Shown here piece by piece: positions 31,302 to 41,868 of a stretch of DNA of 64,000 nucleotides; the stretch's first letter is position 1; each line of letters starts with the position of its first letter. Origin of the DNA: Pythium myriotylum (lineage: Eukaryota > Oomycota > Peronosporomycetes > Pythiales > Pythiaceae); the NCBI GenBank assembly GCA_023091665.1, contig JALJCQ010000015.1, forward strand, positions 868,001 to 932,000, in the 5' to 3' direction. The notes under the pieces were generated by a model. It was not told where the DNA came from. It ran no database searches and saw only the letters and a program-made list of their open reading frames with translations. The position numbers were made by a program, and so were the translations under genes.

Positions 31302-32462
31302 ATGTCTCGACGTCTCGTTCGGCAGAGAGACCGAACCTCCATTCCGACGGAGCTGCTCGGCGGCGCCATGGAGCTGCTCACCAAGATCTGCGTCTTCGGC
31401 GAGGGCCACTGCTTCCGCACGCAGTCGCCCGCCGCCTCCTCGGTCTACTGCTACGCCATCGCGCTCGCCTACACCGTCTCCGTGAGCTTCCAGCGCGGCC
31501 GCCTCGGCGAGCACGGCCACGCGACCCACCTGCTGCCCGTCAAGCGCATGAAGTGGTTCCCGACCTTTCTCAGCTTCTCCTACCTCTCGCGCATCGGCTG
31601 GCTGCTGCTGAGCGAGATGCACGCCTTCGAGTGGGTCGAAGGCAAGGCGCCCAACTACACGTACGAGCACACGATCATCAACGTGCCCTTCCTCCCGACC
31701 TCGATCGACATGTACGTGCTCACCGTCACGTCCTTCGGCAAGCTCGCGACGCTGCTCTACTTCTCGGCCTTCACGCTCTTGCTGCGCTTCTGGGAAGACG
31801 TGCTGCACCTGGCGCTTCGAGCCGAGAAGCCGCTCGCGCGCATCGCCGCCAACCAGTCGGTCATCGCCGAGTACACGCGCACCAGCACGCAGCAGCAGCT
31901 GCGCTCGCGCAAGATCTTCGTCGTCGCCAACGTTTGGATCTACCTGCTCGAGTTCGCGCTGCTCGTGCTCAAAACACTCTTCCCGCACGAAGAGAGCTTC
32001 ATCTTCCAGGCCGACTACGTCGTTGTCGCGCTCTTTTTCTTCCTCTTGGCCATCATGCTGGCTCGCTGTGCCTACAAACTGCGCCAGGTGCTGCTCAAGA
32101 TCGAGTTCTCATCGCTCGCAACGAGCATCGCATGGCGTGTGACGTGGCTCGGCTTCGTGGCCTCCATCATCTTCTTCTCACGCAGTCTGCTGCTGGTGAT
32201 CGCAACCCCTGCGATCGAGGTCTTCGATCCTCACCGCTCCAACCCATGGCTCTTCTACACGATTCCTGAGATCGTTCCCGGCGTGTTTGTGATGTTCATG
32301 ATGACTGTGAAGAGGCGCAAGCCCGCGAGAAAACCTCAGAATGGCAATGCGAACGCTGCTGCACGGGTAGAACTAGGAGAGGCAACACCGCTACTCGGCC
32401 ATCCCGAGCGAGACTCGGATGAGACCGTTTCGCCTTTCGACGGCCAAGAACTTAGCATCTGA
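31302..32462 (+). CDS. TOM1/TOM3/THH1-like seven-transmembrane protein
   Basis: A 386-residue intronless protein from ATG 31302; a further in-frame ATG at 31368 is an alternative. About seven hydrophobic helices are spread along residues 35-335. The last one contains Ile-Pro-Glu-Ile-Val-Pro-Gly-Val-Phe-Val-Met-Phe-Met-Met followed by basic residues. This matches the C-terminal end of the THH1/TOM1/TOM3 domain (Tyr-x-x-x-Glu-Ile-x-Pro). The family comprises tonoplast or endomembrane proteins in plants and related 7TM proteins in other eukaryotes. The cytosolic tail has Glu-Ala-Thr-Pro-Leu-Leu, a dileucine-type sorting signal consistent with a vacuolar or endosomal location. It converges with the WW-domain gene, with only about 65 bp between the stops. 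Confidence 0.65.
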   Translation: MSRRLVRQRDRTSIPTELLGGAMELLTKICVFGEGHCFRTQSPAASSVYCYAIALAYTVSVSFQRGRLGEHGHATHLLPVKRMKWFPTFLSFSYLSRIGWLLLSEMHAFEWVEGKAPNYTYEHTIINVPFLPTSIDMYVLTVTSFGKLATLLYFSAFTLLLRFWEDVLHLALRAEKPLARIAANQSVIAEYTRTSTQQQLRSRKIFVVANVWIYLLEFALLVLKTLFPHEESFIFQADYVVVALFFFLLAIMLARCAYKLRQVLLKIEFSSLATSIAWRVTWLGFVASIIFFSRSLLLVIATPAIEVFDPHRSNPWLFYTIPEIVPGVFVMFMMTVKRRKPARKPQNGNANAAARVELGEATPLLGHPERDSDETVSPFDGQELSI

Positions 32463-32527
32463 TTGTACTGCAGGATTTGTTCAGTGTGGTGCATTCGCTA
32501 CAATCTTGTCTGTTTGTTTCGTCAATA

Positions 32528-35022
32528 TCACTCATCCCAATCAGAGTCATTTTCGGACGACGATGCGTCCCATTCGACAGGAGGTGGCGGATTCGATTTG
32601 ATATTCGATCCGATCGCCGTGCTTGGAGCAGTTGCTTGTGATGCAAGCCGCGTGCAGTGTGCACACATCCCATTCGCCTGCACAAGACCAAGTCCCCAAC
32701 CACCGCACGACGTGCACCGTTTTCGGATTTGCGCGGATGCGACGATGAAATCGAGTCGGAGGCGGTTACAATGCGCACAAAAGCCGTTCTTCTCCGCCAA
32801 CCCCACGCCGCGACCTCGACAGCTCTGGCACTGGGACAACACAGGCGGTGCGTATTGAGCGTATTCTGGTGCCACGATGATAGCGCTGCTGGAACCGACA
32901 GGCATTCCATTGAACATCATGCCGTTGCCTGACATGGGAGCCCCCATCATGGGTGTGGCCATCATCGGTGGTGGGATCATGGCCGGCGGAAACATCATCG
33001 GCGGAGGAGGAGCGTACATGAAGGGTGGTGGAGGTGGGTATCCATACGTCGGTGGTGGGGCGTAGAACGGAGGTGGTGGATAGTGTTGGGGATAATAGGG
33101 ATACGACCCAGGGGGAGTTTGGCCATGTTGAGATGTCGGCGGGTGATGATGATGTGACGTAGGGACATTGCCGTGGTGGACACAGGCCGCACACTGGCAC
33201 CCTGACGTTGGAGGTGACGGAACAGGCTGAGTGTCGTGCTGTTGAGCATCTTCACTTTCTTCTTCCTGTCGACGACGCTCTCTCTCTTTTCTCCTTCTCC
33301 TCCTCTCCTTCCGCTCCCGACGCTCACGCTCCGCCTCGGCTTCTGCCTCCGCATCTTCCTCATCAATGGTGACCTTTTCCATTTGTTCAGCGACATGTTC
33401 TGCGGCGATCTGTGCACCTTCAGTGCTTGCTGTGGAGGCCTGACGCGATCGCGGAGGAGCAATCTCAGAACCAACTGGCTCTTCAGGTGGCTGAACGAAG
33501 TCGTTTGATTCCTGCCGGCTCGATGATCGCGACCTTCGAGCTTCGTTGCTTGCGACAACATCTGCAGCAAAGGTCTTTGAGCCTTTGGACCTTGATCGTC
33601 GCTTCGTTCTTGCAGAACCATTTTCCTCTTCATTAGCACCCTCGTGGAAGAGATCATAGTGAGCAGCAGAGACGTTGTCAACGTCTGCCACACTGCTCCC
33701 TCGACTACGGCTTTGAAGCTTGTGAGAGACATCCTGGGTCGGACTTGCTTTCTCCGCATCCTCCGCTTTCTTCGCTATCTCAGACTTCTCTTGCTCTTCT
33801 TCAACCCTTCGCTTCTCAGCCTCTTCCTCTTCCTTCCTCTTTCTCTCCTCCTTTCGCCGCCGTTTCTCCTCTCGTTCGAGCTCTTCTCGAAGACGCAGTT
33901 CTTCCGCCTCCCTCTGTTTCTCTTCCTCTTCTTTCTTCTTGCGCTCTTCCTCTCTCCATCTGCGCTCTTCCTCTTCACGTTCCCTCAGCTTCTCGCGTTC
34001 GGCCTGCTCCTCGGCCTCGCGCTGCTCCCTCCTCTCCCGCTCTTCCCTCCGTTTCTTCTCCTCCAGTTCTCTCTTCTTCCGCTCCGTTTCTCGTTGCTCT
34101 CTTTCAAGCTCTTCGGGCGTCATGCGCTGTGCGCGCTCGGCCTCCTTCTTCTTCATGTTCATCGCGAACTCCTTCATGAAATCGTCCTCTTCCACGATTT
34201 TCTCCTTCTTGAACATGGACTCCTGCCGCTTACGTCGAATGAACCGCAATCTCTCCGCGGGGGTCATACCGGCAGTCTCCGCGTCGTATTGACTTTCCGC
34301 CGGCTCGGAGCCGAAGACTCCGGACGCCGAGAACAGACCACCAGCGTCGGTGCCGGTCGAGTTCGCACGTGTTCGCTCGCCCACATCACTCGCCTCGGGG
34401 ATACCTCGAGGAATCTTGACCATCGGTGGCGGCCCGCTCGCCATCGGGTTGATGCGGCCAGCCAACGACGCTTGGAGTCGCGCCACGATGTCTCCTCGTC
34501 CGGCCGACTTGGCGTGGGTGTCGTCCGATTGTTGCTCCTCCGGCTTTCTCCCATATCGCTCCGGGGCTGAGCGCTGAGTCGCCTCGCTTCTCGTCACGGA
34601 TTCTCGCGCGCGATGTGTCTCGGCGGCTGGCGCCGGCTCCGCGACCGCCTCCTGCGGGTTTTGTTCCTGCTGCTGCTTGTGGCGCAGCGCCTTGGGCAGC
34701 TTCCACCTGCTCTCCTTCGTGATCTGCTCGCCGCACAGCACCCCATCGAGCGTGAGCTGCTCTTCCCGACACCGTGCCATTACCGCCAGCAGAGCCCGTC
34801 GCGTACCTGGTTGTAATAATACGTGCGTCCGTCGGGCGACGTGAACTGCTGCCAGGCCGCGTCGACGGCGCGCGCGTCTCCGCCGCCGTCCGCGCTTCCG
34901 CCGAGCGCGAGCGCCGAGACCGCGTCGAGATGCTTCGACGAGCGCGAGTCACCGCGCTTCTTCTTCTTGCGGCCGCTGCGCGGGCCGTCGTCGGCGAAGA
35001 GCGTCTCCGCCACACTCGCCAT
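32528..35022 (-). CDS. WW domain, coiled-coil and twin zinc-ribbon protein, 2 exons
   Basis: Exons 35022..34807 and 34723..32528, 803 residues, phase 0. The 83-nt intron (GTACGC to GAGCAG) interrupts a WW domain after Tyr-Tyr-Tyr-Asn-Gln. Splicing restores both signature tryptophans (Trp57 and Trp79) and the following Pro (Lys-Leu-Pro). The middle (about 210-390) is an extremely charged Glu/Arg/Lys coiled coil. A His/Pro/Tyr/Met-rich region follows (about 600-710). Two Cys-x2-Cys...Cys-x2-Cys ribbons (about 725-785), each with a Gly-x-Gly-Leu spacer, and an acidic Asp-Trp-Asp-Glu terminus close the protein. WW domains bind Pro-rich ligands, here possibly its own C-terminal region or splicing and transcription factors. 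Location and role are inferred. Confidence 0.75.
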
Positions 35023-35284
35023 GGAGCTCCTCGCGTCGGTCGGAGCTGCTGAGAAAATACAATGTCACTATTTCGAACAACCCGACTCCAATAGTAGCCC
35101 CAATGTTTTGGTTCCCTCACTCGAGTGACATTTCCGGAATTGTCAGGAATTCAGCAGATCTCGTCACAGATTTCCAGTTCGCCTTGTCACATGTGGGCCA
35201 GCTGGGTCCGCCGTTGGGTCTCTGGCCGCCTTCTCATCAATGGATGAGAAGGCGACGGAGCAACTTCAGCCACAAGAACTTGTA

Positions 35285-35287
<3 letters not shown>

Positions 35288-35315
<28 letters not shown>
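35288..35315 (+). repeat. poly-C homopolymer tract (28 C)
   Basis: An uninterrupted run of 28 cytosines, with a pyrimidine-rich stretch after it, lies about 120 bp upstream of the first permease ATG. It falls in the likely promoter or 5' UTR. The opposite strand is poly-G and could form G-quadruplex or triplex structure. Exact length is uncertain because such runs are error-prone. Confidence 0.9.
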
Positions 35316-35316
<1 letters not shown>

Positions 35317-35434
35317 TCCTCCCTTTTTGCGGCTCCTTGCTCGCGGGCTTGCGTGCGTTGCTCGCATCCACCACCTCCAAGGTCTCCGCTCGCTCGCGGC
35401 CATTCAGCACTTTGCGATCTTTCTCCTCCGAGCC

Positions 35435-36880
35435 ATGGACGTGCGACGCTTGCTCTTCACGCGCGACGACGCGATCGTCGCCTTCAACCTCTTCTGCTGC
35501 GTCTGCGGCATCGGCACGCTCGGCATGCCGGCCAACTTTGCTCGCGCCGGCCCCGTCTTCGGACTCGTCGCCATGATCTTCATGGGCTTCGCCAACGTCT
35601 ACGCCTCGGTCGTGTGCTCCAAGGTCATGCTCATCGCACCAAAGTCGGTCAAGACCTTCGGTGACTTGGGCCAGTGGTGCATGGGTCGCGGCGGCCGTAA
35701 CGCTGTCGTCATCTCGCAGATGCTCATCTGTCTGCTCGCACCTACGGCGTTCCTCGTTCTCGGTGGCGTGCTGCTCGACACGCTGTTTCCGAAGGCCTTC
35801 AGCCAGACATTCTGGATAGTCTTCATGGCCTTGATGGTGCTCCCCGTGTGCTTGACACCGACACTTAAAGAAGGAGCTGGAGCTGCCTTCGCGGGGTGCC
35901 TCGGCACGATCGTCGCCGACGTCATCGGCGTAGGCATGCTTCTCCACGGCATGGACGGCCACCCGTCCGTGCCCTCGCCCGATCTCTCGCTTGACCAAGT
36001 CGTCACGACCTTCGGCAATTTGGCCTTGGCGTACGGTGCTGCCGTCGTGATCCCCTCCCTTCAGCGTCAGCACAAACAGCCCGAGCGAGTCCCCATGGTC
36101 ATCGGGATCACCATGGTCGTCATCACGATCCTGTTCATCACACTTGCGTGGTCTGGATACTCTGCCGTGGGCTGCCAGATCTCGGGCAACCTGCTCTTTA
36201 GCGTGTTTCCGGATGCCACAGGCGTCTCGAGTCTCGGCATGAAGGCCAACTTCGGCGCGGCCGTGATCGCCTACCTCTTCATGCAGCTCCACATCACTAT
36301 CGCGTTCTCCGTGCTGGTTTACCCGGCATTTTACCTCTCGGAGAGAGTCGTACTGGGCATGCACAAGGCACCACTACTGACAGAGGACGAGGCAGAGGAG
36401 GACGTGCTTCCGTACCGAGCAAGTGGAACGCCTAAGGATTCGGCCAAACTCTCGCCGGTCTCAGCTTTGAACGAGATCACTGAAGAAGAGGAGGACGATG
36501 CCGCAGAGTACAAAGGCGCCTTGACGACGGTCAAGTACATTCTGCTGCGCACACTCATCATCGCTGTGCTCGTCGTTTTCGCCGTCGTGTTGCAAGACAA
36601 GTTCATTGATCTTGCCGACTTCGTCGGGGCGTCAGCCAACACCTTCTGTTGTATCCTACTGCCTATCGCGTTCTATTGGAAGAAGCTCGGTCACAAGATG
36701 CCTCTGTACGAACGTGTCGCGGCTGTCGTCGTGCTCGTCGTCTGCACGGTGCTAGGTGTATACGTGACCTACAAGACCGGAAAGAAGCTGTTTACACACG
36801 AGAAACAGGGGCCCAACGATCCGGTGTTCCCGTTCTGTGCGCCAGAGCACCAGAAAACGCTCTACTACGTGAAGCCGTAG
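35435..36880 (+). CDS. AAAP-family amino-acid permease, copy A
   Basis: A 481-residue protein and the first of four tandem paralogues. The start is the ATG at 35435, which aligns with the starts of the other three. An in-frame ATG at 35240 would translate the poly-C run into poly-proline and has no counterpart elsewhere. About eleven transmembrane helices are visible. The N-terminal signature Gly-Ile-Gly-Thr-Leu-Gly-Met-Pro in TM1 is typical of amino acid/auxin permeases (SLC36/38-like, Pfam Aa_trans). A conserved Trp-Ser-Gly-Tyr-Ser-Ala-Val-Gly-Cys loop lies before TM8, and an acidic cytosolic loop of about 60 residues (Ser/Glu-rich) follows TM9. It should import amino acids by proton symport across the plasma or vacuolar membrane. 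Substrate cannot be read from sequence. Confidence 0.85.
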   Translation: MDVRRLLFTRDDAIVAFNLFCCVCGIGTLGMPANFARAGPVFGLVAMIFMGFANVYASVVCSKVMLIAPKSVKTFGDLGQWCMGRGGRNAVVISQMLICLLAPTAFLVLGGVLLDTLFPKAFSQTFWIVFMALMVLPVCLTPTLKEGAGAAFAGCLGTIVADVIGVGMLLHGMDGHPSVPSPDLSLDQVVTTFGNLALAYGAAVVIPSLQRQHKQPERVPMVIGITMVVITILFITLAWSGYSAVGCQISGNLLFSVFPDATGVSSLGMKANFGAAVIAYLFMQLHITIAFSVLVYPAFYLSERVVLGMHKAPLLTEDEAEEDVLPYRASGTPKDSAKLSPVSALNEITEEEEDDAAEYKGALTTVKYILLRTLIIAVLVVFAVVLQDKFIDLADFVGASANTFCCILLPIAFYWKKLGHKMPLYERVAAVVVLVVCTVLGVYVTYKTGKKLFTHEKQGPNDPVFPFCAPEHQKTLYYVKP

Positions 36881-38266
36881 CCGAATCCTCCCTCGTAATA
36901 GATAACCTGGTCCGTCCCCACTTGAAGTTGGCCTCTCTCGAAGACGCGTGTCTATCTACAAGGCGCCCAAGATTCATGCGGGCCTGTCCCTGTCGGTCGA
37001 CGTGGGGCGGTGGCGCTCCGACTCTTTCTGCGTTTTCTTCGTGCGCCAGAGTCGTTGCCAACGCTGGAACGGCGATGGCACCACCTCGTAGAGTGACAAA
37101 CCAGTGAAAATCTCGGCAAAATCACGGCGGGATAGGAAGAACATGTGTGGAAAAACGAACGAGTTGACGTCCCGAGCCTGCGTGGGACTGCAACTTGCAG
37201 TTGGCCACGCACGCGGCACTCTCTCTCAGGAGATGAGCGGATCCTCCCACTATTTGTGTAGCCATGTTGAAATCCAATTCGATATTGCTATGTCGTCCAG
37301 TCATTTCTATTTTGCCTGAGACATGGTCTCAAAAGCACCAACCGAACTGTCTACACACGCCCGAGCAGAGCCAGAGACAGACCACATGAGGCAGCGAAAA
37401 AGATCGAGCGACTTGGGAAAAGGACTGGAATCCCCAAGAGCGGTCCTGCTGCAGGACCACTCTTGGTGATTCCCACGAGACAGTCGTGGCTGATCGGATA
37501 CGGTACCTTGAGCGGACGCTGTCTGCTAGCATTTCAACAAAATTTTCATGGCAAACAGGACGCGCGGCAAACAGCCAGAGCGCGACAAAGAACGCAGTGA
37601 CTTCTTGGACATTTATCCACCCACCTTGGGTGAAAGGTCCGAAAAGTTGCGGTCGGAATCTGTCGGTATTCGTCGACGAGGTCTTAACCGATGAGCGACA
37701 GATGGAGATGGGAGCCCCTTCTGTGACGGTCGAAGCCTGTGGCCGAATGCCGCTTGGCCGTTGTGGATGATGCGCTTGTCGCATGCACATTCGTCGAGCT
37801 CCGGATCTTTATTGCCATGTGACAGAGCCCAGGCGCTCGAAAGTCGATGAGGTTTTGCCAAGATACAGTTACACTAGTTCTGTGCGAGGGGGGGATAGGA
37901 ACCGCTTGGGTCTTCAACTGCTGGGAAGACCGTAATGTTTAGAAGGCACGTTTGAGTCATTGGATTTCGAAAACGAGTTGACTTGTCGTTTGTATGTGAC
38001 TTCTCTTGGGGACAGTTTGCGCACTGCTTGAAGCATCAACGAGAGAGAGAGACTCGCCTGCAGCTGCTGATTACACCTGGCCGTCCTGGCAGGTCGCGAG
38101 GCTATGCACGACTCATGGAAGAGCCTCTGGTTCCCTCGGGCCTCTCCGTTCTGAGCGTCGTGGTTGGCCTTTGATCATCAACGACCCAGGACTCGTCCGT
38201 TCCGATCTCTCACTCTTGCCAGTCTGCAATTTGCTACCAGCTTCTCACACCAGACCCAACCCAACC
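36881..38266. other. intergenic region between permeases A and B
   Basis: About 1.4 kb with no supported gene. A pyrimidine-rich CTCTCACTCTTGCC at about 38207-38220, some 50 bp before the ATG of permease B, resembles the oomycete initiator (Inr) element. The remaining open frames (longest about 150 codons, antisense) have no domain or homologue in this window. Confidence 0.4.
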
Positions 38267-39724
38267 ATGAAGAGCTTTCGCCACTACCTATTCACCAAGG
38301 AAGATGCCATCGCGGCGTTCAACCTCTTCTGCGGTGTCTGCGGCATCGGTACCCTCGGCATGCCTGCCAACTTTGCTCGTGCAACGCCACTCTACGGCAT
38401 CATCGCCATGGTCTTCATGGGCTTCGCCAACGTCTACGCCTCGGTCGTCGTCTCCAAGACAATGCTTCAGGCCCCTCGCTCGGTCAAGACCTTCGGTGAT
38501 CTCGGAGAGTGGGTCGCCGGCCGCTTTGGTCGATACCTAGTCGTCGCTGCTCAGATGCTTGTGTGCTTCCTTACGGCCGCTGCCTTCCTCGTGCTCGGTG
38601 GCAACATGCTCAGCTCCCTCTTCCCGCGTGCCTTCGGTGAGGTCTTCTGGATCGTCTTCATGGCTCTCATGGTGCTGCCGGTCTCGCTCACCCCGACGAT
38701 GAAGGAAGGTGCCGGTGCTGCTTTCGCCGGCTGCATGGGCACGATCATTGCCGACATTCTCGGTGTTGGTATCCTTATCCACGCCATGGATGGTCACCCG
38801 TCCGTGCCAAAGCCGGACGTCTCGCTCGAGCAGATCGCGACGACCTTTGGTAACCTGGCTCTCGCCTACGGCGGTGCCGTCGTGATCCCGACCATCCAGC
38901 GCCAGCACAAGCAGCCGGACCGCATGCCGCAGGTCGTCGGTATCACTTTGACGTTCATCACGTGCATGTTCATCGCCCTTGCGTGGTCGGGCTACTCGGC
39001 TGTCGGCTGCCAGATCTCTGGTAACCTGCTCTTCAGTGTCTTCCCCAACGATGAAGGATACTCGACCATCGGCTTCAAGAGCAGCTTCGGCACCGCCACT
39101 GTCGCATACCTTTTCATGCAGCTCCACATCACCATCGCCTTTGCTGTCTTCTTGCACCCGGCTTTCTACATCCTCGAGCGTCTCATCCTCGGAATGCACC
39201 AGAACAAGGCGCACGATGAGCTCGAGGGACCGTACCAGGGTGTTGAGACCCCGCAGGAGGTTGTCAAGCGTTCGTCCAGCGCCGCGTGGAGCGTCACGTC
39301 CAACAAGCTGCTCGACGGTGCGGAGATCGACAACGACGAGGCTGATGTTGAGTCTGCCGAGTACAAGGGCGCCGGCGTCGTGCTAAAGTACGTCGGTCTT
39401 CGTCTCGTGATCATCGCGCTGCTTGTGATCCTCGCGATCGTGCTGCGCAGCAAGTTCATTGATCTCTCGGACTTCATTGGTGCCTTCGCCAACACGATCC
39501 TCTGTATTCTTATCCCGATTGCCTTCTACCTCAAGAAGTTTGGCAGCGCCATGCCGGCCTACGAGAAGGTCGCGGCCGTGGCCACATTTGTCATCTGCGC
39601 GGGTCTTGGTGCCTACGTCACCTACAAGTCGGGCAAGAACCTCATTGTGACGGAGCACTCCAAGGTCAAGTTCCCGTTCTGCAAGCCTGAACACCAGAAC
39701 GAGATCTACTACGTCAAGCCTTAA
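38267..39724 (+). CDS. AAAP-family amino-acid permease, copy B
   Basis: A 485-residue paralogue of the flanking permeases with the same eleven-helix layout, the Gly-Ile-Gly-Thr-Leu-Gly-Met-Pro motif and the Cys-Gln-Ile-Ser-Gly-Asn-Leu-Leu-Phe-Ser loop. It is the most divergent of the four: it has Val-Ala-Gly-Arg-Phe instead of Cys-Met-Gly-Arg before TM3. Its variable cytosolic loop carries Ser-Ser-Ala-Ala-Trp and Asp/Glu blocks, and it lacks the Pro-Tyr-Arg-Ala-Ser-Gly-Thr-Pro motif shared by A, C and D. Codon choice looks strongly biased to C- and T-ending optimal codons such as GGT, GTC and ATC, suggesting high expression. Confidence 0.85.
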   Translation: MKSFRHYLFTKEDAIAAFNLFCGVCGIGTLGMPANFARATPLYGIIAMVFMGFANVYASVVVSKTMLQAPRSVKTFGDLGEWVAGRFGRYLVVAAQMLVCFLTAAAFLVLGGNMLSSLFPRAFGEVFWIVFMALMVLPVSLTPTMKEGAGAAFAGCMGTIIADILGVGILIHAMDGHPSVPKPDVSLEQIATTFGNLALAYGGAVVIPTIQRQHKQPDRMPQVVGITLTFITCMFIALAWSGYSAVGCQISGNLLFSVFPNDEGYSTIGFKSSFGTATVAYLFMQLHITIAFAVFLHPAFYILERLILGMHQNKAHDELEGPYQGVETPQEVVKRSSSAAWSVTSNKLLDGAEIDNDEADVESAEYKGAGVVLKYVGLRLVIIALLVILAIVLRSKFIDLSDFIGAFANTILCILIPIAFYLKKFGSAMPAYEKVAAVATFVICAGLGAYVTYKSGKNLIVTEHSKVKFPFCKPEHQNEIYYVKP

Positions 39725-40403
39725 TATGCTGACAACGCTATAGACATCTCTGTCTCACTACACTAAGAAAACAATACAATACTTGTTGTGGCGTGAAGAC
39801 GAACTCGCTCTATTCATTCTTGTCAAGCACCATTTGCAGGCTGCAAGCAGTAGCCCCAAGGAAAACTGGGAGAACGAACGCCTAATAACCGGAAGAGAGG
39901 GGTGCACCTTCATCGTTTGCTCAAACAGCGTGAGACCTTGTCGCCACACCAGACGACCGCAGCTGCTGCTCCGGCTTTCCCGAACATACACCGATGACCA
40001 GAATGTAGCCATCTTAGAGGCGGATGCGATCGGTCCGCAGCCAATCCGCGCGCACCATTTATCTGTGACATGGAGATGGGCACCTTGATCTCGTCTACTG
40101 GATTAAGGGTTGCACCGCCTGTCACGCATGGATCTCTTGTCGACGAAGCCCTGTCTCTGGCAGCGCTAGAAGCGACTGGCCGACAACGCAGCGATCGTTC
40201 CTGTGGCGTCTGCGAGCCGCCACGTTCTCTCTCTTCCCCTTGCTGTTTGCGCAATTGAATGTCAGCGAGTGGATCTTGAAGAGCTCAGACACGAAGCACC
40301 ACGGGTCCGTCCTTCCCGTGCCGATCTACACGCCGGTCACTCGCCAATTTCGAGCGTTCTGATCTGGAGACGGTCTCCTCAACGCCAGCGAGTTCAAGAA
40401 CAG

Positions 40404-40433
40404 CATTTTCCTCCTTTCCATTCCACGGGCAAG
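40404..40433 (+). promoter_or_regulatory. conserved 30-bp 5' leader of permease C
   Basis: Thirty bases ending just before the ATG are identical to those before permease D (42175-42204) except for one position. They contain a pyrimidine-rich block followed by CCACGGGCAAG. Conservation of an untranslated leader suggests a recent common origin, shared translational control, or a transcription start element. Confidence 0.5.
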
Positions 40434-40434
40434 A

Positions 40435-41868
40435 ATGAACCTCAAGCAGTATCTCTTCACCAAGGACGACACCATCGTTGCCTTCAACCTCTTTTGCACG
40501 GTCTGCGGCATCGGCACGCTTGGCATGCCGGCCAACTTTGCTCGAGCCGGCCAAGTCTACGGCCTCTTGGCGATGCTTTTCATGGGCTTCACGAACGTCT
40601 ACGCATCGGTTGCTGTGTGTAGGGTGATGTTGGTGGCACCCAAGTCGGTTCGCACGTTCGGTGATCTGGGAGAGTGGTGCATGGGCCGAGGTGGTCGCTA
40701 CGCTGTTTTGATCTCGCAGATGTTGGTCTGCACGCTGGCACCAACGGCGTTCCTTGTGCTCGGAGGAGTGATGCTCGATACGCTCTTCCCAAACGCCTTC
40801 AGTCAGACCTTCTGGATCGTGTTCATGGCGCTCATGGTGCTTCCCGTCTGCCTCACACCGACGCTGAAGGAAGGAGCAGGCGCTGCGTTCGCTGGCTGCA
40901 TGGGGACGCTTGTGGCTGACATTGTTGGAGTGGCAATTTTGATCCACGGTATGGACGGCCACCCATCGGTGCCATCACCTGATGTCTCCCTGTCCCAGCT
41001 TGCCACGACTTTTGGCAACTTGGCGCTTGCTTACGGTGCCGCCATCGTCATTCCATCTCTCCAGCGCCAGCACAGTCAGCCAGAGCGCATGCCACAGGTT
41101 GTCGGAATCACGATGATCATCATTACGATCCTCTTCATCACTATGGCGTGGTCGGGCTACTCGGCTGTCGGGTGCCAGATCTCGGGCAACCTCCTATTCA
41201 ACGTCTTCCCCGACTCGAATGGCATCTCGAGCCTTGGCATGAAGGTACACTACGGCTCAGCTGTGATGGCGTATCTGTTCATGCAGCTCCACATCACGAT
41301 CGCGTTCTCGGTTGTGCTATACCCGGTCTTCTACAACTCGGAACGTCTCATTCTCGGTATGCACAAGACCAACGCGACGGTTGCCATCGAGCAGGAGACC
41401 ACCGAGCTTCCGTACCGTGCAAGCGGTACACCCAAGGACTCGGCGAAGGTTTCGCATATTGGCGGCGAGGAGGACGCCGACGTCCACGACGACATCGCCG
41501 ATTACAAGGGCGCGGGTACGATCTTCAAGTACGTCATGTTGCGCATCGTGATCGTTGCCATCTTGGTTGTCGTCGCTATCGTGTTGCAAGACAAATTCAT
41601 CGACCTGTCCGACTTTATCGGTGCCTCATGCATCACTTGTTGCTCGATTGTGCTCCCGATCTTGTTCTACCAGGAGAAGATGGGTAAGCAGCTTCACATC
41701 GTCGAGCGCCTCGTGGGACTCGTCGTCGTCGCGATCTGCACGGTGCTGGGCGTCTACGTGACTTACAAAACGGGCAAGAACCTGTTCGCCCCCGACAGTG
41801 GTGACGGGTCCAAGTTCCCATTTTGCAAAGCCGAGCACCGCATGGAACTGTACTTCACCAAGCCATAG
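40435..41868 (+). CDS. AAAP-family amino-acid permease, copy C
   Basis: A 477-residue paralogue, closest to copy D: both begin Met-Asn-Leu-Lys-Gln-Tyr-Leu-Phe-Thr-Lys-Asp-Asp and share long identical stretches through TM1-TM8. Eleven helices, the TM1 Gly-Ile-Gly-Thr-Leu-Gly-Met-Pro motif, and the Trp-Ser-Gly-Tyr-Ser-Ala-Val-Gly-Cys loop are present. The cytosolic loop (about 315-355) is the main variable part. The 566-bp spacer from copy B's stop to the conserved leader holds no gene. Confidence 0.87.
   Translation: MNLKQYLFTKDDTIVAFNLFCTVCGIGTLGMPANFARAGQVYGLLAMLFMGFTNVYASVAVCRVMLVAPKSVRTFGDLGEWCMGRGGRYAVLISQMLVCTLAPTAFLVLGGVMLDTLFPNAFSQTFWIVFMALMVLPVCLTPTLKEGAGAAFAGCMGTLVADIVGVAILIHGMDGHPSVPSPDVSLSQLATTFGNLALAYGAAIVIPSLQRQHSQPERMPQVVGITMIIITILFITMAWSGYSAVGCQISGNLLFNVFPDSNGISSLGMKVHYGSAVMAYLFMQLHITIAFSVVLYPVFYNSERLILGMHKTNATVAIEQETTELPYRASGTPKDSAKVSHIGGEEDADVHDDIADYKGAGTIFKYVMLRIVIVAILVVVAIVLQDKFIDLSDFIGASCITCCSIVLPILFYQEKMGKQLHIVERLVGLVVVAICTVLGVYVTYKTGKNLFAPDSGDGSKFPFCKAEHRMELYFTKP

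Noticed and set aside
35240..35434. N-terminal extension of permease A through poly-proline
   Set aside because: It is absent from the three paralogues and arises from translating the poly-C tract; the ATG at 35435 aligns with the family start.
35237..36364. 375-codon antisense frame over permease A
   Set aside because: It is a codon-bias shadow of the sense gene, with His/Asp/Glu-rich nonsense composition.
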